DNA of 64,000 nt from Pararhizobium_B sp963760965 (GTDB taxonomy: Bacteria; Pseudomonadota; Alphaproteobacteria; Rhizobiales; Rhizobiaceae). Under the pieces are notes generated by a model. That model was not told the DNA's origin and ran no database searches. It saw only the letters and a program-made list of their open reading frames with translations. This document shows, piece by piece, positions 37,078 to 46,824 of this stretch (positions are counted from its first letter, which is position 1; each line of letters begins with the position of its first letter). The position numbers were made by a program, and so were the translations under genes. The DNA lies in NCBI GenBank assembly GCA_963760965.1, contig CAVXEW010000006.1, positions 496,001 to 560,000 on the forward strand, given 5' to 3'.

Positions 37078-39378
37078 TCAGTTCTGGTTGATCTTCGAGC
37101 CCTTCATCGTGATGTCGCTCGAAGCCTTGACGTTGATCTTGCCGGACCCGTTGACGCTGATGTCCTTGCCTTCGATGCTGATGGTTCCGTCTTTCTTCAT
37201 GGAGATCATTGCAGAGCCGCATTTGATGACGATGGATTCGCCGGCCTCGATCAGGAGATTCTTGCCGATCTTGAGCAGGCCGTTGTTGCCGATTTCGACT
37301 TCGTCGTCCTTGGCGACGGTCAGCCCCGGGAGCCGCCGATGGTCGGTGGCGTCGTCCTGGCCGACGGCGCGCTGCGGCCGCCGCCGATGTCGGCGGACTG
37401 CGAGCCGATGACGATATGCTCTGGTCGCTGCCGATCTGCCAGCTGTCGGCGACGCCGATCGTGTGGATCTGGTCGGCGCCGACGGTGACGCGTGCGGGCC
37501 GCGCCGACCTTCGCGTCTCGCTCGCCCCGACCGTGTCGACGCGGGCCGCGCCCACCGATGATGCGTCTGCACCAGCGAGACCGTCTGGCTGTGGTTGGCG
37601 CCGATCGTCTCGCTCGAATTCGCGCCGATTGCGATCGTCTCGTTCGAGCCGACGGTGAGGGACCGGTTCACGCCGACCGTCTCGGTGTCGTTCGAGCCGA
37701 TGCGCACCGTGCGGTTGACGCCCGACGGAGGTCGTCTTGTTGTTGCCGACGTCCTCGTCGAGATCGACGCCGACGGAGTGTTTCGCGTCGTGGTCGATGC
37801 GATCCGCCTGGTCGTGCTGGACGAGCTTGGCTGCGATCGTTCTTGACGAGAAGCGTGTGGTCCTTCTGGGCCTGGAAATAGACCTCCTCGGAGCCCTGCC
37901 TTGTCCTCGAAGCGCAGTTCGTTCCAGCCGCCGCCGCCCTTCGAGGAATTGCTCTTGAAGCCGGACTGCGTGGCGTTGCCGGGCAGGCCGTAGGGCGGCA
38001 TCTGCGCGGCGTTGTAGACGCGGCCGGTGATGATCGGCCGGTCGGGGTCGCCCTCGATGAACTCGACGATCACCTCCTGGCCGATCCGCGGGATCTGGAT
38101 GAAGCCCCAGTTGCTGCCGGCCCAGCCCTGCGAGACGCGCACGAAGCAGGAGCTGTTCTGGTCCTTCTTGCCGAGCCGGTCCCAGTGGAACTGGACCTTC
38201 ACGCGCGCATACTTGTCGGTGAAGATTTCCTCGCCGGACGGGCCGACGACGGTTGCCGTCTGCGGCCCGCGCATGACCGGCCGCGGCGTCGAGCCGGGGC
38301 GGGCGGAAGGGCAGCTTCGTCGGCGCCAGTTCCAGCTGCGACCCTGAAGCCTCCGCCTCCGTCGGCGGCGCCGCCTCCGAACTCCGGATCGGTGAGTTCC
38401 ATGTCGGCGCGCACCACGAGGTATTCCCGGTTCTGGTCCGCGCTGCGGGAAGTTCTGCAGCGTGAACGTGCAGCCCGGGTGGAGCCCGCGGACGTTTCCT
38501 TCCCCTCTGGCCCGTTCGTGCGGCGCCTGCAACTCCTCGCGGCGGATCGAGGCGATGGCCTCGCCGTGGCCGATGTCGAGATGCGTGCCCGGCTGCCGAT
38601 AATTCTCGCCGCCCGCTTCCTTGTGCGAGAACGGATGGCTCGACTTCGCCATGAGGTCCGCGCCCGGCTTCTCGAAGTCGTAGTCTGTGTGAACGTACGT
38701 TCCAGGCCGCACCGAAGTTCCGGGAAGCCACTCCGTCATGTATTCCTTGTCGCTGCGCATCGGATAGCCGCGCGGCTGGAAGTCGACCGTCTCGTAGTCC
38801 GGTACGGGCTTGAGCTTGCTCATGGAATCCGCAAGCACGAGCGTATGCTGGCCTTCGGCATGCTCGAAAAAATAGAAGATGCCTTCGTGCTCCAGGAGCC
38901 GCTGCACGAAATCGAGGTCGCTCTCGTCGAACTGGACGCAGTATTCGCGCGGCTGGTAGGAGCCCTCCAGCCGCTTCTCGAACTTCGCTGCGTCGTACTT
39001 GGAGAATATCTCCTCGACGATCTCGACCACGCTCATCTTCTGGAAGATGCGGCAGTCCGTCGTGTTGCCGAGCAGCCAGAGCCAGGGCCGGACCGTCGCC
39101 TCGCAGGAGACCCTCCGCTCCTCGACGCCGGTGACCCGGAAGTCGGAAACGATGCCGCTCATCCAGCGCGAAGGAGAGCGCTCGATCTGGAGGGAAAGCG
39201 GCCCTCCGAGGACATCGAGCGGGTTCAGGTCCCGGCCCGTCACGACGAAGCCTACCTTGTAGGTGAAGCAGCGGCTGATCTCGTCGCGCCCCGCGAGGTG
39301 CGTGAACGTGATGCCGGAAGATCCGGCCGGCGTCTGGAGAACTGCGGAACGATCAATTGTAGCGCTCTCACCGGCCAT
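37078..39378 (-). CDS. vgrG: T6SS spike protein VgrG/TssI (multiple frameshifts)
   Basis: ATG 39,378 gives MAGESATIDRSAVLQTP. The gp27-like region reads VGFVVTGRDLNPLDVLGGPL, CVQFDESDLDFVQRLLEHEG and IFYFFEHAEGQHTLVLAD. The gp5/OB region reads RPVMRGPQTATVVGPSGEEI, YARVKVQFHWDRLGKKDQNS and WGFIQIPRIGQEVIVEFIEG. The needle is formed by NET/GxN repeats in several frames. The end SISTEGKD-like strand series (VAKDDEVEIGNNGLLKI, KASSDITMKGSKINQN) closes at 37,078. About 766 residues. At least six shifts, one being GGG for GG at about 37,897. No toxin domain is fused. It stands opposite to the T6SS operon, directly behind the PAAR-like effector pair. Confidence 0.9.
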   Translation of the reverse strand: MAGESATIDRSAVLQTPAGSSGITFTHLAGRDEISRCFTYKVGFVVTGRDLNPLDVLGGPLSLQIERSPSRWMSGIVSDFRVTGVEERRVSCEATVRPWLWLLGNTTDCRIFQKMSVVEIVEEIFSKYDAAKFEKRLEGSYQPREYCVQFDESDLDFVQRLLEHEGIFYFFEHAEGQHTLVLADSMSKLKPVPDYETVDFQPRGYPMRSDKEYMTEWLPGTSVRPGTYVHTDYDFEKPGADLMAKSSHPFSHKEAGGENYRQPGTHLDIGHGEAIASIRREELQAPHERARGEGNVRGLHPGCTFTLQNFPQRGPEPGIPRGARRHGTHRSGVRRRRRRRRRRLQGRSWNWRRRSCPSARPGSTPRPVMRGPQTATVVGPSGEEIFTDKYARVKVQFHWDRLGKKDQNSSCFVRVSQGWAGSNWGFIQIPRIGQEVIVEFIEGDPDRPIITGRVYNAAQMPPYGLPGNATQSGFKSNSSKGGGGWNELRFEDKAGLRGGLFPGPEGPHASRQERSQPSSSSTTRRIASTTTRNTPSASISTRTSATTRRPPSGVNRTVRIGSNDTETVGVNRSLTVGSNETIAIGANSSETIGANHSQTVSLVQTHHRWARPASTRSGRARREGRRGPHASPSAPTRSTRSASPTAGRSAATRAYRHRLAVRRHRRRPQRAVGQDDATDHRRLPGLTVAKDDEVEIGNNGLLKIGKNLLIEAGESIVIKCGSAMISMKKDGTISIEGKDISVNGSGKINVKASSDITMKGSKINQN

Positions 39379-39591
39379 CGTGTTCCGCTCTTCACATGCA
39401 TTCCAGCTATTGCGGATTGAAACTAGCACAACTCCGACGGCGTACAAAGTATTTCGCGAAATGCGAAAATAACAAGCCGCTCTTTTTCTGCGACGCGTCA
39501 TGTTATGCTTGCTCGGAGGACGCGCCTGCAGTCCTGCCGGAAGTCTCCGGCAGTTCTGGCTGCGCCCGCCCGGACCTTGCTGGACGTGCCC
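39379..39591. promoter_or_regulatory. divergent vgrG / fha2 intergenic region
   Basis: 213 bp between divergent vgrG and the second FHA gene, with a locally AT-rich middle. A near-palindrome (TATTTCGCGAAATGCGAAAATA split as TATTTCGC / GCGAAAATA) lies at about 39,450-39,471. It probably contains promoters for both transcripts; no consensus boxes are clear enough to mark. Confidence 0.4.
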
Positions 39592-40662
39592 ATGCTGATC
39601 CGCCTGACGATCGAGAATGCAGACCGCCTTCCGGATGGCGGCCCCCTCCAGTACCAGGCAGACAGCCGCGGATTCGATATCGGCCGCGAGGGCCGCCAAT
39701 GGACCCTGCCGGACCCGCGCAAGCTGATTTCTGGCCGGCATTGCGAGGTCGTGTGGGAGAAGGGCGGCTTCTGGCTCCACGACACCTCGCGAAACGGGAC
39801 GTTCCTGAACGGATCGAGCGAGCGCATGGCAAGCCCGCACAGGCTGCGCGACGGCGACCGGATCAGGATCGGTCACTACATCGTATCGGTGGCGCTCCGC
39901 GAAGGCGCGTGGGGACGGGGAGCTTCGGACGCGACGGCGGGCGGCGGGCTCGAACGGGCCGCGGCTGGCGGAGCCGGCCATGCAGCCGCCGCGGACGGCG
40001 GCACCCCGCCGCAGACGGCCGCAACCTTCGCGGCCGGGCGGTCGCCGGCCGCCGGCATTGCCGGACGGGCGCCACAGGGTGCCGGGGCGGACATGCTGCT
40101 GGAGGCGATTGCGGAGGGCGCAGGCGTGCCGGCGGAAATGTTCCGGCAGCGCGATCCGGAGGAAGTCGGGCGGGAGATCGGCGCAGTCCTTCGCACGACC
40201 GTCGATGAACTCGCCCTCCTGTTGAGGGCACGCGCAACGGCAAAGACACTCGCGCGGAGCGGGCACCGCACGATGATCGGCTCGGTGGAGAACAATCCGC
40301 TGAAGTTCGTGCCGGCGTCGGAGGAGATCATCGAGATCATGTTCACCCGCCGCCGTCCCGGCTACCTCGATGCGCGGAAGAGCGTCGAGGCGGCCTTCGA
40401 GGATCTGAAGACCCATGAGATGGCGACCTATTCCGCCATGCAGAGCGCCCTCGCGCGGCTGCTCGACGACCTCTCGCCGGAGACAGTCGAGGGGAAGGTG
40501 ACCTCCTCGACGTTTTCGTCGAGGAAGTCACGCGCATGGGACGCGCTGGTCGCCGTCTGGAGAACGCTGGAGGAGCAGCGCGAGAACGGCATGCTCGACG
40601 TCTTCCTCGAATATTTCGGGGAGGCCTATGCCAGGGCGTCGAAGCAGAAGCAGGACACCTGA
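39592..40662 (+). CDS. second FHA-domain T6SS protein (TagH-like)
   Basis: 356 residues from ATG 39,592 (GTG two codons upstream is possible). FHA domain about 15-90: FDIGREGRQWTLPDPRKLIS, GRHCEVVW, LHDTSRNGTFLNGSSE. After an Ala/Gly-rich linker comes the TagH C-terminal domain: IGSVENNPLKFVPASEEIIE, HEMATYSAMQSALARLLDDL, ending ENGMLDVFLEYFGEAYARAS. Intact. It heads the second plus-strand block and precedes a second TssL, mirroring the first tagH. Possible PpkA substrate. Confidence 0.85.
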   Translation: MLIRLTIENADRLPDGGPLQYQADSRGFDIGREGRQWTLPDPRKLISGRHCEVVWEKGGFWLHDTSRNGTFLNGSSERMASPHRLRDGDRIRIGHYIVSVALREGAWGRGASDATAGGGLERAAAGGAGHAAAADGGTPPQTAATFAAGRSPAAGIAGRAPQGAGADMLLEAIAEGAGVPAEMFRQRDPEEVGREIGAVLRTTVDELALLLRARATAKTLARSGHRTMIGSVENNPLKFVPASEEIIEIMFTRRRPGYLDARKSVEAAFEDLKTHEMATYSAMQSALARLLDDLSPETVEGKVTSSTFSSRKSRAWDALVAVWRTLEEQRENGMLDVFLEYFGEAYARASKQKQDT

Positions 40663-40805
40663 TCGGCCACCTGAAATGTGGCCCGTGGCGGGCCGGATCG
40701 CGAGGAGGTAAGGTTGAGCCTTCGTTCGACATCCGGCTGGCGCACGACATGGGGGAGTGTGGCTATGGCGACGAACACCGGCAGGCTTTGCTCCGGGATA
40801 GCGCG

Positions 40806-42323
40806 ATGACCTCCGGGCGCGGACCGACGCAGGCCGACGAAAAGACCGTCTTCCACGAGGCTTCGGGGGTGGACGGCGAGCGGCATGAACGGCACGGCGC
40901 GGAAGCCGGCGCGCCGGCGCCGGCCGAACCTACGACCTTCGATCCGTCGCCCGCCGAACATGCGCCGAGGGGCTGGGCACCGACGGGCACCGTCTTCGAA
41001 CCCGCCGCAGGCGTTTCGCAGCCGCCGCCGCAGCCGGAGCGGCCCGGGATGCCGCAGGCCGAGCTGCTTGGCGCTCTTTCGCACGTCGGGTACGGAACGT
41101 CCAATCCCCTTGTGGCGGCCGCCGCGCCCGCGTTGATGCTTCTCGGCGAGCTGCAGCTCGTCGCCGCCGAGCGGGACATGGCGGTGCTGGCCCGCCACCT
41201 TGCCGAGACCGTCCGCGGCTTCGAGCGCGCGGCGGCGGAGGCCGGGGTCGCGGAGAACGATGCGCGCGTTGGCCGCTATCTCTTGTGCGAAACGATCGAC
41301 GACATCGTCGGCGGTCTCCCGGGTATCGAACGTGAGGTGTGGCTGCGGGACGGCATGCTGGCACGGTTCTTCCGGGCCGACGAGGCCGGCCGGGGTTTCT
41401 TTCAGGCGCTGAATGCCGTGCTTGCCGATCCGGGATCACGCGGAGACCTTCTCGAACTGGCGCATCTCTGCCTGGCGCTCGGCTATGCCGGACAGTATCG
41501 TGTTCGACGCGAAGGGGGGGCGATGCTCGGCCAGGTGCGCCGCGACGTCTATGAGGCGCTGCGCTATTTCCGCCCGCGTCCCGATGCCGGGATATCGCCG
41601 CAATGGCGGGGGCTTTCCGAGACGATGCTGCCGAAGGGACGCAAGGTCCCGTTGTGGGCGTTCGCCGGCCTCGCCACGGGCCTGCTGGCCGGCATCTTCT
41701 TCCTCGCGCGCATCTCCGTGACGGCGGACGGGGACCGGCTGGAGAGCGCGCTCCTGTCGCTGAACCCCGCCGGCAGCGTCACGATCAGGCACGCCGCCCT
41801 TGCGCCGCAGGCCGCGAAGACGGTGAAGGCAGCGGCGCCGCAGCCGCCGCCCCCGTCCCCGCCGGTTCGGGGGGCGGGAGAGATCGACCGTATCCGCCGG
41901 GGGCTTGCCGACGACATCTCGGCAGGCGTCCTCAAAGTGTCCGCGAAGGGCGACTTCATCGTCATCGCGGTCGACAACGTCGCACTGTTCGAATCGGGCA
42001 AGGCGCAAGCCAAGTCCGGCTTCTCGGCGACGGCGGGCCGGATCGGATTTGCCCTCGATCGCGAGCCGGGCCCGATCCGCATCGTCGGCTACACCGACAA
42101 TCTGAAGCCCGGTCGCTCGAGCGTCTTCAAGTCGAACTACGATCTCTCGGTGGCCCGCGCGGAAGCCGTGGCGAAGCTGATCCGGCCGAAGCTTGCCGAT
42201 CCCGCGCGCGTCGCGGTGGAGGGCAAGGGCGCCGAGGACCCGATAGATACCAACGCCACGGAGGCCGGACGGGCCCGCAACCGCCGCGTGGAGGTCATGA
42301 TCCGCCGGGAGGAGACGCTGTGA
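40806..42323 (+). CDS. second TssL-like protein with OmpA C-terminus
   Basis: 505 residues from ATG 40,806; an in-frame ATG 19 codons upstream is also possible. The first 85 residues are acidic/Pro-rich. The DotU domain (about 95-260) reads NPLVAAAAPALMLLGELQLV, LCETIDDIVGGLPGI and LELAHLCLALGYAGQYRV. A membrane helix is at about 281-302 (WAFAGLATGLLAGIFFLARI). The OmpA domain follows (FESGKAQAKSGFSATAGRI, IVGYTDNLKPGRSSVFKSNY, RARNRRVEVMI). Intact. It is clearly diverged from the TssL at 26,747. Only 43 bases before the second tssM, so the two proteins probably pair. Confidence 0.88.
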   Translation: MTSGRGPTQADEKTVFHEASGVDGERHERHGAEAGAPAPAEPTTFDPSPAEHAPRGWAPTGTVFEPAAGVSQPPPQPERPGMPQAELLGALSHVGYGTSNPLVAAAAPALMLLGELQLVAAERDMAVLARHLAETVRGFERAAAEAGVAENDARVGRYLLCETIDDIVGGLPGIEREVWLRDGMLARFFRADEAGRGFFQALNAVLADPGSRGDLLELAHLCLALGYAGQYRVRREGGAMLGQVRRDVYEALRYFRPRPDAGISPQWRGLSETMLPKGRKVPLWAFAGLATGLLAGIFFLARISVTADGDRLESALLSLNPAGSVTIRHAALAPQAAKTVKAAAPQPPPPSPPVRGAGEIDRIRRGLADDISAGVLKVSAKGDFIVIAVDNVALFESGKAQAKSGFSATAGRIGFALDREPGPIRIVGYTDNLKPGRSSVFKSNYDLSVARAEAVAKLIRPKLADPARVAVEGKGAEDPIDTNATEAGRARNRRVEVMIRREETL

Positions 42324-42366
42324 GCACCGCTGGGCCATGCGTCCCGGCAGGGAAGGCGCGCGGCTT

Positions 42367-45300
42367 ATGACCTGGCTCCTTCGCATGGTCGGTCTGGTGG
42401 CGCTGGCGGGATTCGCCGCGGCGGTCTGGTTCGCCGGGCCGATGGTCGGCTTCGGCGACGCGCGTCCGCTCGAGCCGGCGTGGCTTCGCGCCATGATCAT
42501 CGGCTGTGCCGCACTTGGTCTCGTTGCCTACTACGCCTTCCTTTACTGGCGGGCCGCCAGCGGCGCGCGAGCGCTTGAGAAGGCGGTGATCGCGGGAGGC
42601 GGCGACGGCGACATCCTGGAATCCCGCATGAAGCAGGCGATCGCCACGATGAAGCGCGGCAACGGTCGGCGGAACTTTCTCTACGAGGTCCCCTGGTATC
42701 TGATCATCGGCCCCCCGGGGACCGGCAAGACGACAGCCCTCGTCAATTCCGGACTTCGCTTCGCACTTTCGGAAACCGGCGACGGCGCAGCCGTCGAAGG
42801 TGTGGGCGGAACGCGCTACTGCGACTGGTGGTTTGCCGAGGACGCGGTGCTGATCGACACCGCCGGCCGATACACCACGCAGGACTCGGACGCCGTCGCC
42901 GACCGCAAGAGCTGGCTGTCCTTTCTGGCGGTCCTCCGAAAGTACCGGCCGAAGCAACCCGTCAACGGCATCGTCGTCGCCATTAGCCTCTCCGATCTGA
43001 TCACCCTCAACGGACAGGAACTCGGCGTCTACGTCAGCGAGATCCGGAAGCGGCTGGCGGAGATCCGCGACAGCCTGCGGGTCCATCTCCCGGTCTACGT
43101 GCTCTTCACAAAGGCGGACCTTGTCGCCGGCTTCGCCGAATATTTCGCTGGCTTCGATGAAAGCCGCCGCCGCTCTGTCTGGGGAGCCGACTTTCCCGCC
43201 GCCCGGGGCCGGACGCGCGGCAGTTGCCGAGGTACCCGCCGCCTTCGACCGGCTCGTCCGGCGGCTGTCCGAAGAGGTCGCGGACCGCATGGAGGAGGAG
43301 GCAGACCCGGCAGGCACGCATCGCGATCTTCGGCTTCCCGGCCCAGTTCGGGCTTCTCACGGCAACGCGTCGACGATTTCATGCCGGGTGTCTTCGGGAC
43401 AGCCTCGTCGGGTCCGGGCGAGACGCTGCGCGGCTTCTATTTCTCCTCCGGAACCCAGGAAGGCACGCCCGTCGACCAGTTCCTCGGCACGCTCGCCCGC
43501 AGTTTCGGCAGCGAGCCGCGGCAGCAACTGTCCGGAAAGGGCCGCAGCTATTTCCTTCACGATCTTATGACGCGGGTGATTTTTGCGGAAGCGGGTTGGG
43601 TTTCCTACGATCCGGCAGCCGAGAAAAGAGGACGGATCGGCCGGATGGCGGGACTTGCCGCGATCGCGGCGACAGGCGTCGTCGTCGCCGGCGCGATCGC
43701 GCTCAGCTTCGCCGCGAATCGGGCACTCGTGGGCGACCACCGAAATTGCGTTGGCGCAGTATCGCCAGGGGGCGGCGGCCATCCTGGCGAAGGCCGCGGT
43801 CGACCAGCCGGATCTCGAGACCGTCGTCGGCCCGCTGTCGGCGTTGCGCGCGTTTCCGACCGGGTACGACAACCGCGACGCTCCCGTGACGATCTTCGAA
43901 AGGCTCGGCCTCGGGCAGCGCCGGCGGCTGGTGGCGGCTTCCGAGGCGGCGTACCGGCACGCGCTCGAGCGGCTGTTGCGGCCGCGCCTGCTGATCGAGG
44001 CCGAAGAGGCGATCCAGCGCAACCTCTCCGATCCGGTCGCACTCTACGAGCCGCTGAAGATCTATCTCATGCTGGGCGGCAAGGCGCCGAAGACCGACCC
44101 GGATCTCGTCGTGGCATGGTTCGATCGCGACTGGGAGCAGAACAGGTTTCCGGGGCCTGGCAACAGTGAGGGCCGGGCGGTGCTCGCACGGCACGTCAGG
44201 GCCATGCTCGCGCTGGGCCAGGCGTACGATCAGCCCTATCGGCTGGACGGGAGGCTCGTCGCCGCCGCGCGCCGGCTGCTGGGGCCGATGAGCCTCCTCG
44301 ATCGCGCGAAGGCCGTTCTGGTCTCCTCGACGGCCGCGACCTCGCTTCCGGATTTCGTCGTCGCCGAGCGCGCCGGCGCCGCAGTCCCCGCTGGTCTTCG
44401 AGACGACCGACGGCAGCGACTTCTCGAAGCTCCGCGTGCCGGGCATCTTCACATACGACGGTTTCAATCGCGTCTATCTCGATCAACTGGCGCGGATCGC
44501 CGGCGCGCTGAAGGCTGACGCCTGGGTGTTCGGCGACGCGAACGGGCAGGGGAGCGTCGAGTGCCGACCTTGCCCGGCTCGGACCGGAACTCCTCGACAG
44601 CTATGGTGCCGACTTCGCGCGGGCCTGGAACTCGATGCTTGCCAACCTGAAGTTCAAGCCGTTCTCGAAGGACAAGCCCCGCTACGTCACCCTGTCCGCA
44701 GCCGCGGCGTCGGGCTCGCCGATCGAGAAGTTGTTCGAGGCGGTGGCGCGCGAGACGGATCTGACGCGGGAGCCGGACGCGGTCGACATTGCTGCCTCTG
44801 CCGGACCCGGCACCGGGCCGCAAACGCCTCTGACATCCGAGGAGCGGGCAAGGGGGCTCGCGATGATCGGAATCGAGGATGCGGGGGGCAAGTCGCAGAA
44901 CCGGGCAGGGGCCGCGTTCGCCGCTGCGCCGGAGCTTCGGCCGGGCGCGCGCATCGCGGGGCAGTTCCGTGCCTACCAGGCGCTGGTCGACGGCCGCCCC
45001 GGCCAGAGGCCGGTCGACGGACTCGATGCGAAACTTTCGGGACATCTATCAGAGCCTCCGGCTCGCCGCCTCGGATCCCGCAGGAAGCGAACGCGCCAGC
45101 TCGACCCTGCAGCTAAAGATCCAGGCCCTGCGCCTCAACGCCTCTCGACTGCCCGGCGTGCTGGCGAACATGGCGAGTGCTGCCGCCGACGAGTTCGAGG
45201 GCCAGGCGGCCGAGACCACGATCGCGCGAACTCGACCAGAGCCTGAAGGCCTCCGTCACCGGCCCCTGCGAGGAAATCGTCACAGGGCGTTATCCCTTCT

Positions 45301-45920
45301 CCGCCGGCGCTGCATCCGACGTGCCGCTTGCGGACTTCGCGCGGCTGTTCGCGCCGAACGGCATCATCGACCGCTACTTCGCCCAGAACCTCGCTTCGCT
45401 GGTGGACATGGGCGCCAAGCCATGGAAATGGCAGCCGGACAACCGGCTGGGGCGGGAATTGTCGCAGACGACGCTCGCCCGCTTCCAGATGGCCGCCGAG
45501 ATCCGCGATGCGTTCTTCGCGCGGGGAGAAGCAGCACCGTCCGTAAAGCTCGCGGTGGAGCCCGCCTCGTTCAATTCCAACGTCGACATGGCTCTCCTGA
45601 ACGTCGACGGCCAGGTGATCCGGATCGATCGAAACGGCAGTGGAGGGGGCACCCTCGCATGGCCCGGCGGGGCCGGTTCGGCCACGCTGAGCCTCACTCC
45701 GGCGCTGCCTGGGCGGCAGTCGTCGATTTCCTTCAGCGGGCCCTGGGCCCTGAAGCGGCTTATCGACCGGGCCCGGATCAGTCCGGAGGGCGAGGGGCTC
45801 GCCGCACGTTTCGTCGTCGGCGGAAGGGACGTCGCATTTGTGATGAAAGCCCCGTCGGGGCCGGTCCCCTTCAGCCTCCCGGCGCTCTCGCGCTTCGCCT
45901 GTCCGGAGGGCTTCGAATGA
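42367..45920 (+). CDS. second TssM/IcmF-like protein (about seven frameshifts)
   Basis: ATG 42,367. N-terminal helices (LLRMVGLVALAGFAAAVWF; MIIGCAALGLVAYYAFLYW), P-loop GPPGTGKTTALVNSGLRF and VLIDTAGRYTTQDSD. Frame changes near 43,195, 43,310, 43,370, 43,735, 44,385, 44,565, 45,025 and 45,230 join further IcmF pieces: GVFGTASSGPGETLRGFYFS, ALYEPLKIYLMLGGKAPKTD, VPGIFTYDGFNRVYLDQLAR, NFRDIYQSLRLAASDPAGSE, RYPFSAGAASDVPLADFARL and FNSNVDMALLNVDGQVIRID. About 1,180 residues, full length. Many shifts lie in a gene whose reading is conserved throughout, so base-call error is likelier than decay. Confidence 0.85.
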
Positions 45921-46047
45921 CCGCGCTGCGGGGCCTTCGCGCGCCCGCGGCGGGGTGCTGCGCATATGGTCTAAACAATGCGACTGTGGCACACTGCGGT
46001 GCGCATGATCGCGGCAAGGCGGCGTTCCCTGAACGCCGGGAGGGCAC

Positions 46048-46819
46048 ATGAGCGACGCAGTCCTTCCCTTCGTGAGCTATGGGGTGAGCCACCGCGGATG
46101 TGTCCGCCAGCGCAACGAGGACAGCTACCTCATCGAGCCCGAGAGCGGCCTCTGGCTCGTTGCCGATGGCATGGGCGGCCACGATGCCGGCGACGTGGCC
46201 TCGGCGAGCATCGTGGAGCACCTTGCAGGCATCGGTGTCGCCGGCTCGGCGCGGGAGCTTCGCGCACGGTTCGAGGCCGGCCTGTTGCGAGCGCATGAGG
46301 AGATCCGCAGCCTTTCCGACGAGCGCGGGGTGACCATCGGCTCCACGGTCGCCGCCCTGCTTGCCATGAACGGCAACTTCGCCTGCCTCTGGTCCGGAGA
46401 CAGCCGGGTCTACCTGGTCAGGAACGGCGAGATCTCGCAGATCTCCCGTGACCATACGGAAGTGCAGGAACTGCTCGACCGAGGCATCATCAGCCCTTCA
46501 GAAGCCAGCGTGTGGCCGCGACGCAATGTCGTGACGCGGGCGGTCGGCGTAAGCGACGAGATCGTCGTCGATGTCGAGCAGGGGGAGACCATGCCCGGCG
46601 ACGTGTTCGTGCTCAGCACCGACGGCCTGACGGCGCATGTGAGCGACGCCGAGATCCGGCGTGCGCGATCGCGGAGTCGCCTCGCAACGCCTGCCAGACC
46701 CTCCTGAAGATGACGCTCGACCGCGGCGCCATCGACAATGTGACGATCGTGCTCGTGCGCTTTCTCGGAGAACCGACGGCCGCTCGCAGACGACCCGCGT
46801 GCTCGAGACCGGGCGCTGA
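46048..46819 (+). CDS. pppA: T6SS PP2C-type phosphatase PppA (one or two frameshifts)
   Basis: Starts MSDAVLPFVSYGVSHRGCVR. PP2C metal-binding motifs: RQRNEDSYLI, LVADGMGGHDAGDVAS (D40), CLWSGDSRVYLVRNGEI, and RNVVTRAVGV. Near 46,670 the frame changes to IAESPRNACQTLLKMTLDRG and AIDNVTIVLVRFLGEP (the DN metal site), ending at TGA 46,819. About 256 residues. PppA removes the PpkA phosphate from the FHA protein and turns the T6SS off. The kinase gene follows after five bases. Confidence 0.9.
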
Positions 46820-46824
46820 GCGGG

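Noticed and set aside
42367..45920. Second tssM as a pseudogene
   Set aside because: All family segments are present in order at full length; the breaks are one-base changes like those in other genes, so error is likelier than decay.
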